This document shows, piece after piece, positions 54,301-63,288 of a DNA stretch of 63,288 nucleotides (its first letter is position 1; the number at the start of each line of letters is the position of its first letter). This DNA is from Sediminibacterium magnilacihabitans (GTDB lineage: Bacteria; Bacteroidota; Bacteroidia; Chitinophagales; Chitinophagaceae): positions 1 through 63,288 of the forward strand of contig PVEQ01000019.1 in the NCBI GenBank assembly GCA_002973575.1. The letters run 5' to 3'. The translations under genes and the position numbers were made by a program. The notes beneath the pieces were generated by a model. It had not been told where the DNA came from. It saw nothing but the letters and a program-made list of their open reading frames with translations, and ran no database searches.

Positions 54301-55302
54301 ATGCCAGAACAACCCTATATCATTGTAACAGGTGCGGCCGGTTTCATCGGATCCTGCATGGTGCAATGCCTGAATGAATTGGGGTTCCACCAACTGGTAC
54401 TGGTAGATGATTTTGGCATTGAAGCGAAGAGAAAGAACTGGGAACATAAAAAATACGCACATATTGTTGAGCGCTACAACCTGATGGACTGGCTCAACGA
54501 CCACCAGCCGGCTGTTGCCTGCGTGGTACACCTCGGCGCGCGTACCGATACCACTGAATTTGATTACAGCATTCACGAAGCGCTCAATGTGCAATACTCT
54601 AAAGAGGTATGGCAATACTGCACTGCTTTGAATATTCCACTCATTTATGCTTCTTCTGCCGCCACTTATGGCGATGGAGCATTGGGTTACAATGATGACC
54701 ATGCAGTAGTAGCACAACTGCATCCGTTGAATCCTTATGGTGTCAGCAAAAATGAATTCGACAAATGGGCTTTAGCACAGGAAGAACAGCCGCCTTGTTG
54801 GGCAGGCCTCAAGTTCTTCAATGTGTATGGTCCGAATGAATACCACAAAGGCCGTATGGCCAGCGTGATCTGGCATGCATTCAACCAGATCCGGAAAGAG
54901 GGTGTGGTGAAATTATTCCGCAGCCATAAAGAAGGGTTCAAAGACGGTGAGCAGTTGCGCGATTTTGTGTACGTCAAGGATGTGGTAAAAGTGATGGGAT
55001 GGATGATGCACGTTATGCTCAACGGCGCCTGGTCAGCTGCGAAGAATGGCCTGTATAACCTGGGTACCGGCAAGGCCCGCAGTTTCAACGACCTGGTGAA
55101 AGCCACTTTTGCAGGGCTGGACAAGGCGCCAAATATTGTTTTCATTGATATGCCGGAAGATATACGCGATAAGTACCAGTACTTCACAGAAGCCAATATG
55201 CAGAAGCTTCATCATGCAGGGTACACCGATGATTTTTATTCACTCGAAGAAGGCGTAAACGATTATGTGCGCCATTATCTCGCCACAATGCAATATTTTT
55301 AA
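54301..55302 (+). CDS. hldD: ADP-L-glycero-D-manno-heptose-6-epimerase
   Basis: HldD epimerises ADP-D,D-heptose to ADP-L,D-heptose for lipopolysaccharide core. The 333-residue SDR enzyme has IIVTGAAGFIGSCMVQCL (NADP-binding GxxGxxG), HLGARTDTTEFDY, and the catalytic Tyr/Lys in NPYGVSKNEFDKW. FFNVYGPNEYHKGRMAS and FVYVKDVVKV are typical of the family. It starts 6 bp after purL and shares its transcript; the grouping is probably incidental. Confidence 0.95.
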   Translation: MPEQPYIIVTGAAGFIGSCMVQCLNELGFHQLVLVDDFGIEAKRKNWEHKKYAHIVERYNLMDWLNDHQPAVACVVHLGARTDTTEFDYSIHEALNVQYSKEVWQYCTALNIPLIYASSAATYGDGALGYNDDHAVVAQLHPLNPYGVSKNEFDKWALAQEEQPPCWAGLKFFNVYGPNEYHKGRMASVIWHAFNQIRKEGVVKLFRSHKEGFKDGEQLRDFVYVKDVVKVMGWMMHVMLNGAWSAAKNGLYNLGTGKARSFNDLVKATFAGLDKAPNIVFIDMPEDIRDKYQYFTEANMQKLHHAGYTDDFYSLEEGVNDYVRHYLATMQYF

Positions 55303-55320
55303 CGGGCAATTGCAGCAGTT

Positions 55321-56121
55321 ATGAATAAAAAAATAGCCATCATTGGTGGCGGCAACCTGGGAATGGCCATGGCCGAAGGATTGGTGAATAGTCATTTCAT
55401 CAAGCCCGAGCACCTGGTGGTGACCAAAAGAAACATCAGTACCCTCAAATCGCTGGAAACGAAAGGGGTGATGGTGAGCAATGACAATGCGGAAGCGATA
55501 CGTTACGCCGAGTGGATTATATTGGCCGTAAAGCCATTCCAGATAAAAGAAGTACTCGCCAGCCTGCAACCACTGCTCGATCCTCAAAAGCATGTGCTTG
55601 TGAGCGTGGTTACCGGCGTATGGATCAAAGACATCCAGGAAATCGTGGGCGACCGGTTCGCTGTTTTCCGTGCCATGCCTAATACGGCTATTGCCATACA
55701 ACAGAGCATGACCTGTATCTGCGCGCACCAGGCCAGCGAAGAACAAATACAATATGTATCCGCCCTGTTCGATCAGTTGGGCAGATCGGTCTTCATTGAA
55801 GAAAAATTAATGGATGCCGCCACTGTACTGGGTGCCTGTGGCACTGCTTACGCTATGCGTTATATCCGCGCCAATATCCAGGGGGGCATCGAGATCGGTT
55901 TCAGCGCTGCAACGGCCTCATTGATCGCAGCACAAACAGTGAAAGGTGCTGCGGAACTGCTGCTGCAAAAAAATACGCACCCCGAACAGGAGATCGATAA
56001 AGTAACCACCCCCAAGGGATGCACGATTGCCGGTTTGAATGAAATGGAGCACCAGGGATTCAGTTCTTCCCTCATCAAAGGGATCGTTACGAGCTATAAG
56101 AAGATTGTAGATGATATGTGA
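55321..56121 (+). CDS. proC: Pyrroline-5-carboxylate reductase
   Basis: ProC makes proline from pyrroline-5-carboxylate with NAD(P)H. The 266-residue protein has the N-terminal fold KIAIIGGGNLGMAMAEGLV, FRAMPNTAIAIQQSMT and the signature near the C-terminus, KVTTPKGCTIAGLNEMEHQG. It lies 18 bp after hldD and ends the unit at a heptad hairpin. Confidence 0.96.
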   Translation: MNKKIAIIGGGNLGMAMAEGLVNSHFIKPEHLVVTKRNISTLKSLETKGVMVSNDNAEAIRYAEWIILAVKPFQIKEVLASLQPLLDPQKHVLVSVVTGVWIKDIQEIVGDRFAVFRAMPNTAIAIQQSMTCICAHQASEEQIQYVSALFDQLGRSVFIEEKLMDAATVLGACGTAYAMRYIRANIQGGIEIGFSAATASLIAAQTVKGAAELLLQKNTHPEQEIDKVTTPKGCTIAGLNEMEHQGFSSSLIKGIVTSYKKIVDDM

Positions 56122-56122
56122 T

Positions 56123-56188
56123 GAGTTGTTAGTTGTGAGATGATAGTTGACAGAGTTTCTTATTCTAACATCTCACAACGAACAACTC
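56123..56188. repeat. TTAGTTG-heptad hairpin between proC and the hydrolase
   Basis: The 20-bp arms at 56123-56142 and 56169-56188 pair at 19 positions, built from GAGTTGTTAGTTGTGAGATG-like heptads. It lies between convergent genes and overlaps the last two bases of the hydrolase gene. Confidence 0.75.
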
Positions 56189-57074
56189 ACAACGAATCCA
56201 AATGCGCTTTCAAAAAAGCAATAGCTTTCTTATGTGCATCCTCCGTTGCTTCTTTATTGAAGGATGGGTTGCTGGGGTTCGCAAAACCATGACCAGCATC
56301 GTATTTGTAAGCCTTCAATTTTTTACCCAGGCCTTGCATATCGTGTTCAAATTGTGTGACCATTTCTGGAGAAGGACTTTTGTCTTTATTGCCAAAGAAG
56401 CCGATCACATCGCAATGCAGTGTCTTCAATTTGGATAAGTCATTTTCGGGACGGCCATAATACATAACGCATCCGGCTGCCTGGTTTCCGGCGAGTAAAG
56501 CTGTTTGTAAACTCCACATGCCGCCGAAACACCAACCAATCGCATAAATCTTTGCCTGCGCACCTGAATAGGCGATGGCACCTTTGATGATGCTTTCGAG
56601 TCTTTCTGTTTTAACCGCCCTCACCAGCTTCATGGCGCTGTCGGGTGTAGCGGCCACTTTTCCATCATACAAATCCAGGGCGAGCACATTCACATCGCCC
56701 AACTCCCTGGCCAGTGTTTCGCTTTCCCTTTTGATATAGTCGTTCAGTCCCCACCATTCCTGTATCACCAATATCCAGTTATTCGTTTTGTGTTTGCTTT
56801 TGATCTGGTATCCCATGGCCGGGGTTCCATCAGCCGCCTTGAAACTTACCGGTTCTCCGGTTGCATTTTCTAATTTATAATACAAAGGCTGCTCATGCAT
56901 AGCGGCAAAAGCAGGCGTGACAGCTTCCTGGCGGAACTGTTCCCGTACATCGCCGTTGAAGCAACTAACGTAACAATCGGCACTCAACAGCCTGGGCTCG
57001 GGTGCTTTATACCGGTAAGCGAGAAAGGCTGCTGTGCAAAAAGCGGCCACTGCCAGGAATGCTATTTTTTTCAT
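56187..57074 (-). CDS. Dienelactone hydrolase family protein, exported
   Basis: The 295-residue protein has a signal peptide or membrane anchor (MKKIAFLAVAAFCTAAFLAY), an extra N-terminal segment, then an alpha/beta-hydrolase domain. VIQEWWGLNDYIKRESETLA and YAIGWCFGGMWSLQTALLAG place the nucleophile as Cys (GWCFGG), as in dienelactone hydrolases. HGFANPSN holds the catalytic His and GFFGNKDKS the Asp region. The substrate is unknown. The ATG at 57074 is preferred over 57101, which would add a poor signal sequence. Confidence 0.88.
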   Translation of the reverse strand: MKKIAFLAVAAFCTAAFLAYRYKAPEPRLLSADCYVSCFNGDVREQFRQEAVTPAFAAMHEQPLYYKLENATGEPVSFKAADGTPAMGYQIKSKHKTNNWILVIQEWWGLNDYIKRESETLARELGDVNVLALDLYDGKVAATPDSAMKLVRAVKTERLESIIKGAIAYSGAQAKIYAIGWCFGGMWSLQTALLAGNQAAGCVMYYGRPENDLSKLKTLHCDVIGFFGNKDKSPSPEMVTQFEHDMQGLGKKLKAYKYDAGHGFANPSNPSFNKEATEDAHKKAIAFLKAHLDSL

Positions 57075-57150
57075 AATAGAGGATTTTATAAAGATGTTCA
57101 CCTCAAATTAACAATTCGCAACGGAACGAGAAAGAGTTGCCTCCGCTATT

Positions 57151-57181
57151 TTTCAGTATCAAATTTTTTGCCGTACCTTTG
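57151..57181 (+). promoter_or_regulatory. Promoter of pyrG
   Basis: TTTC (57151-57154), 19 nt, then TACCTTTG (57174-57181) is one base off the TTTG-N19-TAnnTTTG consensus. Transcription would start near 57188, leaving about 139 nt of leader that contains a short peptide frame. Confidence 0.6.
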
Positions 57182-57233
57182 TATGACCTCTGAGATATTT
57201 TATATCACAATCATTTCCCAGGTCAAATTTTTA

Positions 57234-57269
57234 ATGGATTCACTGACACAGCAACAGCAGCCCTGTTGA
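57234..57269 (+). CDS. Possible leader peptide MDSLTQQQQPC upstream of pyrG
   Basis: An 11-codon frame (ATG at 57234, TGA at 57267-57269) encodes MDSLTQQQQPC and lies inside the predicted pyrG leader, 57 bp before the pyrG ATG. The four glutamine codons are notable because glutamine is a substrate of CTP synthase, so translation could report glutamine supply. This is inference only; no clear attenuator hairpin is seen. Confidence 0.3.
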   Translation: MDSLTQQQQPC

Positions 57270-57314
57270 TGAGTCATTTGGGTATTTTTTTGCATGTAAT
57301 AGATAAATTGATAA

Positions 57315-58976
<1,662 letters not shown>

Positions 58977-58982
58977 ATAATC

Positions 58983-59012
58983 TTTTGCCCTGGGCTTAAG
59001 CCTTGGGCAAAA
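58983..59012. repeat. GGGCTTAAGCC palindrome, copy 2
   Basis: TTTTGCCCTGGGCTT and AAGCCTTGGGCAAAA form 15-bp arms with two mismatches. The core matches the 44-bp palindrome at 22635-22678, so both belong to one repeat family. Confidence 0.7.
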
Positions 59013-59069
59013 ATGAATAAAAGAAGGGGCTGCGTCAAAAACTTGACGCAGCCCCTTCTTTTATTCATT
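59012..59069. terminator. Bidirectional terminator with 27-bp perfect stem
   Basis: 59012-59038 and 59043-59069 are exactly complementary with a four-base loop (AAAC); the stem holds GAAGGGGCTGCGTCAA. The right arm contains the stop codon of the M1 peptidase gene (59065-59067). It ends pyrG on the plus strand and the peptidase on the minus strand. Confidence 0.9.
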
Positions 59070-61539
59070 TTAAGGATGTTGTTTTTGATTTGATATAATC
59101 AGCCATTTCCTTGGCACCGGCAGCTTCTTTTTTGCTGAGGATACCTCCCAGGATCATTCCGTTGATATAAGGATCGGTTCGTTCACGTACTTGTGAAGGG
59201 ATAGCATTTCTAAATGCAACGATCAGGTCTACTCCGCGACGGAATTGCGCGGGATTGGTGAGCTTGCTGACAAATTCCCCAAAAGGCATCAGGAAAGTGA
59301 ATTTCTCCTGGCCTACAGGCATGGCAGCAAACTTTTCTGCTACTGTTTCAAAATTGCTTTCACCACCATAAGAGACCAGTACATCGGTAACCGCTAATAA
59401 CAACTTGCCTTTGTTCTTTTCGCCGGAAAGACGGGCGGCTTCTTTCAGCGCAGTTGCAGAATCGATGCCGGCCAATGCTTTCAGTGCTTCACCAGATACA
59501 GAATACGATGAATCGCTCACGGCAGAAAGGAAGAAGCTTCTATATTGACTGAGCTTAAGCTTACCCAATTCTGCGATGGCTTCTGCTCTTGTTATGCGGC
59601 TGGAATCTTTCTTTGCAATGGCTTCTATCCTGGCAATCGTAGGCGCATCCAATGTAGCGGAACCAAAACTGCCAAGCGCTTTCAAACGAATGCGATAGAA
59701 AGGATCGCTGAGGGCGTCATACACTAATTGATAAGCTGCCGGGTCTTTGATTTTTTTGCTGGCAAATTCAACGGCCTCTCTTCTGTCGAGGTAATTGCCG
59801 GCATGCTTGTATTGGAAAATGAACTCTTCGAGGCTTTTATTATCTTTTTTATCGGCCAGTACCATTTTGTCGGCGTCTACATTCACCAGGTTAGGCTTTA
59901 CGCTTACTGTAAACAGGAAGCTGTCTACTTTATTTTCCACCCATACCTGGTGTCTTTGCTTTTGTGATCCTGTATATACGTCAATGGCCAGGGGCAGTTT
60001 GAATGTCTTGTCGCCCGACTGCGTTTGTTTGATGATCACTTTTTGTATATGCTTTCCGGCATCGTATGCATAACTGATGTCGAGTTTAGGATGGCCATTG
60101 CCAAAATACCATTGGTTGAAAAACCAGTTCAGGTCCTTACCTGTCACTTCTTCAAATGCCAGTCGCAGTTTGTAGGCATTGCCGTTGCCATATTTGTAAG
60201 TGGTGAGGTATTTATTAAGCGATGCAAAAAAGGCATCATCACCTACATAATTACGCAGCATATGCAGGATACGGCCGCCTTTGTTGTAACTCACCCGGTC
60301 GAACATATCTTCTTTATCGCGGTAATAAAAACGAACCAGGTCACGATCGGTATCGGTACTCCTGAGGTATTCCTGCATCTCTTTGTATTGTTCGAAACCA
60401 GCTTCGTCTTTCCCGTATTTATGTTCAAACCAGAGGTATTGGCTATAGTCGGCAAAACTTTCATTCACCGTAAGATTACTCCAGCTTTCAGCAGTTACCA
60501 GGTCGCCAAACCATTGATGAAAAAGTTCATGGGCGATCACACTTTCCCAGGCATTGCCATCAACAAGTTCCCGCGCATCCTGCTGGGCGCTTTCCTGGTG
60601 CAGGGTAGCGGTAGTATTTTCCATGGCGCCGCTTACATAGTCGCGGCCAACGATCTGACTGTATTTAGGCCAGGGATATTCAATGCCCAGTTTCTCAGAA
60701 TAGAAACGGATCATTTCGGGCGTATAACCAAAAATTTTACGGGCTACTTTCTCGTATTCTTTCTCTACATAATAACTTACTTCCTTGCCTTTGTAACTGT
60801 CTTTCACAACAGCATAATCACCCACACCAATGAAGAAAAGATAAGGCGCATGCGGTTGGGTCATGACCCAGGTATCGGTGCGGGTACCATCGGCGTTTTT
60901 AGCCTGTTTGGTCATTAAGCCATTGGAAAGTGAAATATATTTTGCAGGAACCGTGAGGTTGAACAATTGAGTAGACTTCTGGTTGGGCCTGTCGATCGTG
61001 GGTATCCAAACAGAAGTGCCTTCTGTTTCACCCTGTGTCCATATCTGCGTAGGCTTGTCTTTTTCTTCTCCTTTCGGATTGATAAAATACAGTCCCTTGG
61101 CATCGGTGATGGCCGCACTGCCTTCGGCCTTGAATTCGTTGGGCTTGGCGGTGTAATCGATGAATACGGTGTAAGACTCATTCTTTTTGTAGACCTTATC
61201 AAGTTTGATATCCAGGAAGAAACTGTCGTAAGCGTATTTCAGCGGAACCTGTGCACCGCTGGCTTTAACAAGGGCTACTTTGTGGATATCCATTCCTTTG
61301 GCATCGAGCCGGAGAGAATCGGTTGAATAAAAATGCGGCTTCAAAGTGAGCCATACTTTTCCGTTGAGGTAGGCATGCTCATAATCGAAGCGGGCGTCGA
61401 GACGGGTGTGTACGAGGTCGTTGACCTTGGTGGCAAATGCACGGTAGATCTTTTTCCATCCGTCGTCGGTGTTCCCGGATGGTTGAGATGATGCCATCAC
61501 CGCTGAAAATAAGGTAATGGCGAGTAAGAGTTTTTTCAT
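59065..61539 (-). CDS. M1 family metallopeptidase (aminopeptidase N-like), exported
   Basis: The 824-residue enzyme has a signal peptide (MKKLLLAITLFSAVMAS), an N-terminal beta saddle domain, and an M1 thermolysin-like domain with GAMENTTA (exopeptidase motif) and zinc-binding His337, His341 and Glu360 in HELFHQWFGDLV and NLTVNESFADY. The last 230 residues are helical HEAT-like repeats. It trims peptides in the periplasm. The stop lies inside a terminator stem. Confidence 0.95.
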   Translation of the reverse strand: MKKLLLAITLFSAVMASSQPSGNTDDGWKKIYRAFATKVNDLVHTRLDARFDYEHAYLNGKVWLTLKPHFYSTDSLRLDAKGMDIHKVALVKASGAQVPLKYAYDSFFLDIKLDKVYKKNESYTVFIDYTAKPNEFKAEGSAAITDAKGLYFINPKGEEKDKPTQIWTQGETEGTSVWIPTIDRPNQKSTQLFNLTVPAKYISLSNGLMTKQAKNADGTRTDTWVMTQPHAPYLFFIGVGDYAVVKDSYKGKEVSYYVEKEYEKVARKIFGYTPEMIRFYSEKLGIEYPWPKYSQIVGRDYVSGAMENTTATLHQESAQQDARELVDGNAWESVIAHELFHQWFGDLVTAESWSNLTVNESFADYSQYLWFEHKYGKDEAGFEQYKEMQEYLRSTDTDRDLVRFYYRDKEDMFDRVSYNKGGRILHMLRNYVGDDAFFASLNKYLTTYKYGNGNAYKLRLAFEEVTGKDLNWFFNQWYFGNGHPKLDISYAYDAGKHIQKVIIKQTQSGDKTFKLPLAIDVYTGSQKQRHQVWVENKVDSFLFTVSVKPNLVNVDADKMVLADKKDNKSLEEFIFQYKHAGNYLDRREAVEFASKKIKDPAAYQLVYDALSDPFYRIRLKALGSFGSATLDAPTIARIEAIAKKDSSRITRAEAIAELGKLKLSQYRSFFLSAVSDSSYSVSGEALKALAGIDSATALKEAARLSGEKNKGKLLLAVTDVLVSYGGESNFETVAEKFAAMPVGQEKFTFLMPFGEFVSKLTNPAQFRRGVDLIVAFRNAIPSQVRERTDPYINGMILGGILSKKEAAGAKEMADYIKSKTTSLK

Positions 61540-61658
61540 GAAATAGTTTTAGCTTTTCAATGTTAAAGATAACCGGAAGATTATTGAAACGAGTATAATT
61601 TTACGAACGGAGCGCCGGAACCCTTTGCTGTATAGTGATGGCAAGTAAGGTTTTTAAG

Positions 61659-61666
61659 TATTTTTG
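61659..61666 (+). promoter_or_regulatory. -7 element upstream of the 61679 gene
   Basis: TATTTTTG matches TAnnTTTG and lies 12 bp before the ATG, so the transcript would have a very short leader. No TTTG is seen at the -33 position. Confidence 0.45.
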
Positions 61667-61678
61667 TAAAAACAACAG

Positions 61679-62359
61679 ATGTTCATGGGAGGTAAGCGTA
61701 CTATTTTTTGTTTGATCTTATCGTTGCTGATGGCGTTGATCTTCGGTAGTGCAGAAGCGCAACATGCACGGTATATCTATATTCAATCGGAAAACAACCA
61801 GCCTTATTATGTGAAGCTGAACGGCGCCAACTATAGTTCCAATGCCAGCGGATATCTGCTGGTGCCACAATTGAACAGTGGTGACTACACTATTTTACTG
61901 GGTTTTCCCAGGAGTATGAATGAATATGCATTTAAGATTCAACTGGGACAAGACGACCGTGGTTTTTCGTTGAAACAAGGAGTTGACAATAGTTGGATGC
62001 TTTTCGATATGGTCAGCTTCAACATCATCAAAGGCACGGCAGCAACGGCTAAAACAGAAGAGAAGCCTGCTGATGAGCCGGTAGCAACAGAAGAAAAGCC
62101 GGTAGTGACAGAGGAAAAACCGGTTGTGAAGCGGAAGGAACAAAAAGCTGCCGAATCTAAGAATATAGTGACTACAGAAGTAAAGCAGGGGGCGCCGGTG
62201 AGTACGGCCAGTGCAGCAGAAAAAAGACCACAGGCTGGTTCGCTCATCCGGAAGATATACGAGAAAACGGGAGCAGATGGGGTAGACCTGGTTTATGTAG
62301 TACCCAATGGCAATAAGGCCGATACGGTCATTCTTTTTGTGCCGCACATTTCAAAATAA
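61679..62359 (+). CDS. Hypothetical exported protein with EEKP repeats
   Basis: The 226-residue protein has a signal peptide (to GSAEAQ) and a beta-rich domain (RYIYIQSENNQPYYVKLNGA; YLLVPQLNSGDYTILLGFP) resembling PEGA-like modules. A low-complexity linker with EEKPADEPVATEEKPVVTEE (about residues 122-146) follows, then a short basic helix and a hydrophobic C-terminal strand. Function is not recognised. truA starts 5 bp downstream, so the two are co-transcribed. Confidence 0.75.
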   Translation: MFMGGKRTIFCLILSLLMALIFGSAEAQHARYIYIQSENNQPYYVKLNGANYSSNASGYLLVPQLNSGDYTILLGFPRSMNEYAFKIQLGQDDRGFSLKQGVDNSWMLFDMVSFNIIKGTAATAKTEEKPADEPVATEEKPVVTEEKPVVKRKEQKAAESKNIVTTEVKQGAPVSTASAAEKRPQAGSLIRKIYEKTGADGVDLVYVVPNGNKADTVILFVPHISK

Positions 62360-62364
62360 CAGGC

Positions 62365-63108
62365 ATGGCGAGGTATTTCCTGGAAGTGGCATATATGGGA
62401 ACGCATTACAGCGGCTTCCAGGTGCAGGATCATCATCGCACGATACAGTCGGAACTTACAAGGTCGCTGGAAGTCTTATTCAGAGCGCCTTTTGCACTCA
62501 CTGGCTCATCGCGGACAGATGCAGGGGTACATGCTTTGCAGAATTTTTTTCATGTAGATACAGAGCTGGAATTGACGGATAAGCATGTGTATAATCTCAA
62601 TGCCATCCTGCTGCCCGATGTGGCGGTAAAAAGTATACGTCGAATGCCCGATGAGGCCCATTGCCGCTTCGATGCCATCGCCCGCGCATACCGTTATCAT
62701 ATTTATCGCCATAAAGATCCTTTTCTGAAAGACAGGGGCTGGCTCTATCCTTATCCGCTCAATAAGGCCCTGTTGGATGAAGCGGCAGGGGTATTGATGG
62801 ATTACCGTGATTTTACTTCTTTTTCCAAACGGAATACCCAGGTGAAGACTTTTCAGTGCACGATTGAGCGGTCGGCATGGGAGGCCGTGGATAACGGGCT
62901 TGTTTACCGGGTAAAAGCCAATCGTTTTCTGAGGGGGATGGTACGAGGATTGGTAGGAACGATGTTGAAAGTAGGAAGAGAACAAATCAGCATAGATGAT
63001 TTTAAACAGATCATAGAAGCGCGTAACTGCACGCTGGCCGATTTTACTACGCCGCCGCAAGGCTTGTTTCTGGAAGCGGTGATATATCCTGATGGATACT
63101 TCTCTTAA
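62365..63108 (+). CDS. truA: tRNA pseudouridine(38-40) synthase
   Basis: TruA makes pseudouridine in the anticodon arm of tRNAs. The 247-residue protein has the nucleophile Asp52 in GSSRTDAGVHALQNFFHVDT, FDAIARAYRYHIY and the C-terminal RFLRGMVRGLVGTMLKVGR. Length and motifs are standard. It is the last complete gene of the window. Confidence 0.97.
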   Translation: MARYFLEVAYMGTHYSGFQVQDHHRTIQSELTRSLEVLFRAPFALTGSSRTDAGVHALQNFFHVDTELELTDKHVYNLNAILLPDVAVKSIRRMPDEAHCRFDAIARAYRYHIYRHKDPFLKDRGWLYPYPLNKALLDEAAGVLMDYRDFTSFSKRNTQVKTFQCTIERSAWEAVDNGLVYRVKANRFLRGMVRGLVGTMLKVGREQISIDDFKQIIEARNCTLADFTTPPQGLFLEAVIYPDGYFS

Positions 63109-63178
63109 AAAACTATGGCGCTGAAACCCTTTGTTGATAATCGTTTCAGAAAATGTGTGTTTTATTTTTTCAAATTTA

Positions 63179-63209
63179 TTTGGAACTGTGTTGAAACTGT
63201 ATATCTTTG
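63179..63209 (+). promoter_or_regulatory. Consensus promoter at the window end
   Basis: TTTG (63179-63182), exactly 19 nt, then TATCTTTG (63202-63209) is a full match to the Bacteroidota promoter consensus. No start codon with a convincing frame follows in the remaining 79 bp, which are purine-rich. Such promoters with long leaders often drive rRNA operons; that gene would lie beyond the window. The stretch 63109-63178 shows nothing else. Confidence 0.75.
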
Positions 63210-63288
63210 CAACCCGTTTGTAAAAAAAGCGGGCTGGTTCTTGGAGGTTTGGGGGAGGAAAAAAGTAAAAAAAGAGTTGAGATAGATT

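Noticed and set aside
60025..60918. 297-codon open frame on the plus strand
   Set aside because: It is antisense to the M1 peptidase catalytic domain, which has clear motifs on the minus strand.

Overview
The window looks like a chromosome segment of a Bacteroidota bacterium, most likely family Chitinophagaceae. The evidence is a SusC/SusD glycan-uptake pair with glycoside hydrolases, type III glutamine synthetase, small-type PurL, an orphan LytS-like kinase, and several promoters with the Bacteroidota TAnnTTTG element (two with a TTTG box exactly 19 nt upstream). Purine-rich Shine-Dalgarno sequences are generally absent. No intact rRNA or tRNA gene, CRISPR array, transposase or integrase was recognised.

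Left end (1-4.5 kb): an island-like junk yard. It holds remnants of two ATPase genes, an intact MNT/HEPN toxin-antitoxin pair, a 16-base tRNA 3'-end fragment that looks like an attachment site and is followed by a strong terminator, an AbiE type IV toxin-antitoxin locus whose toxin gene is frameshifted and whose promoter has two palindromic operators, and a 5'-truncated GIN-domain gene.

4.9-17.8 kb: a polysaccharide utilisation locus on the plus strand (GH51 arabinofuranosidase, GH30 probable beta-1,6-galactanase, NTF2-like protein, SusC, SusD, an internally deleted sulfatase, GH29 fucosidase) flanked by an orphan sensor kinase. The enzyme set suggests arabinogalactan side chains.

18-34 kb: housekeeping and secreted genes: two M28 peptidases, a SAM-I riboswitch-controlled metB-hom-PAP2 unit, uvrA, elaA, a UDP-galactopyranose-mutase-like flavoenzyme, and aspS-membrane protein-rarA.

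34-44 kb: an MFS transporter, small lipoprotein and membrane proteins, a DAO-type flavoenzyme, a second nucleotidyltransferase toxin-antitoxin-like pair, and a 2019-residue alpha-2-macroglobulin with an intact CAEQ thioester.

44-63.3 kb: core metabolism and translation: sucD, efp (with Arg32 instead of the usual tip Lys), accB-accC, dinD, glutamine synthetase III, purL-hldD-proC, pyrG, an M1 aminopeptidase and truA. The window ends in a near-perfect strong promoter that may serve an rRNA operon lying just outside.

Intergenic spaces are rich in dispersed repeats: four hairpins built of TTAGTTG-like heptads at gene ends, two GGGCTTAAGCCC palindromes, two CGAAGCGAGTCGAAGGA elements, two ATTGAG-word elements, and a 110-bp array of ten 11-bp units upstream of glutamine synthetase and purL. 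That array, the palindromes (44 bp in the metB leader, 32 bp inside dinD) and the Arg32 EF-P are the least explained signals here. All family assignments come from reading motifs; no database search was run.
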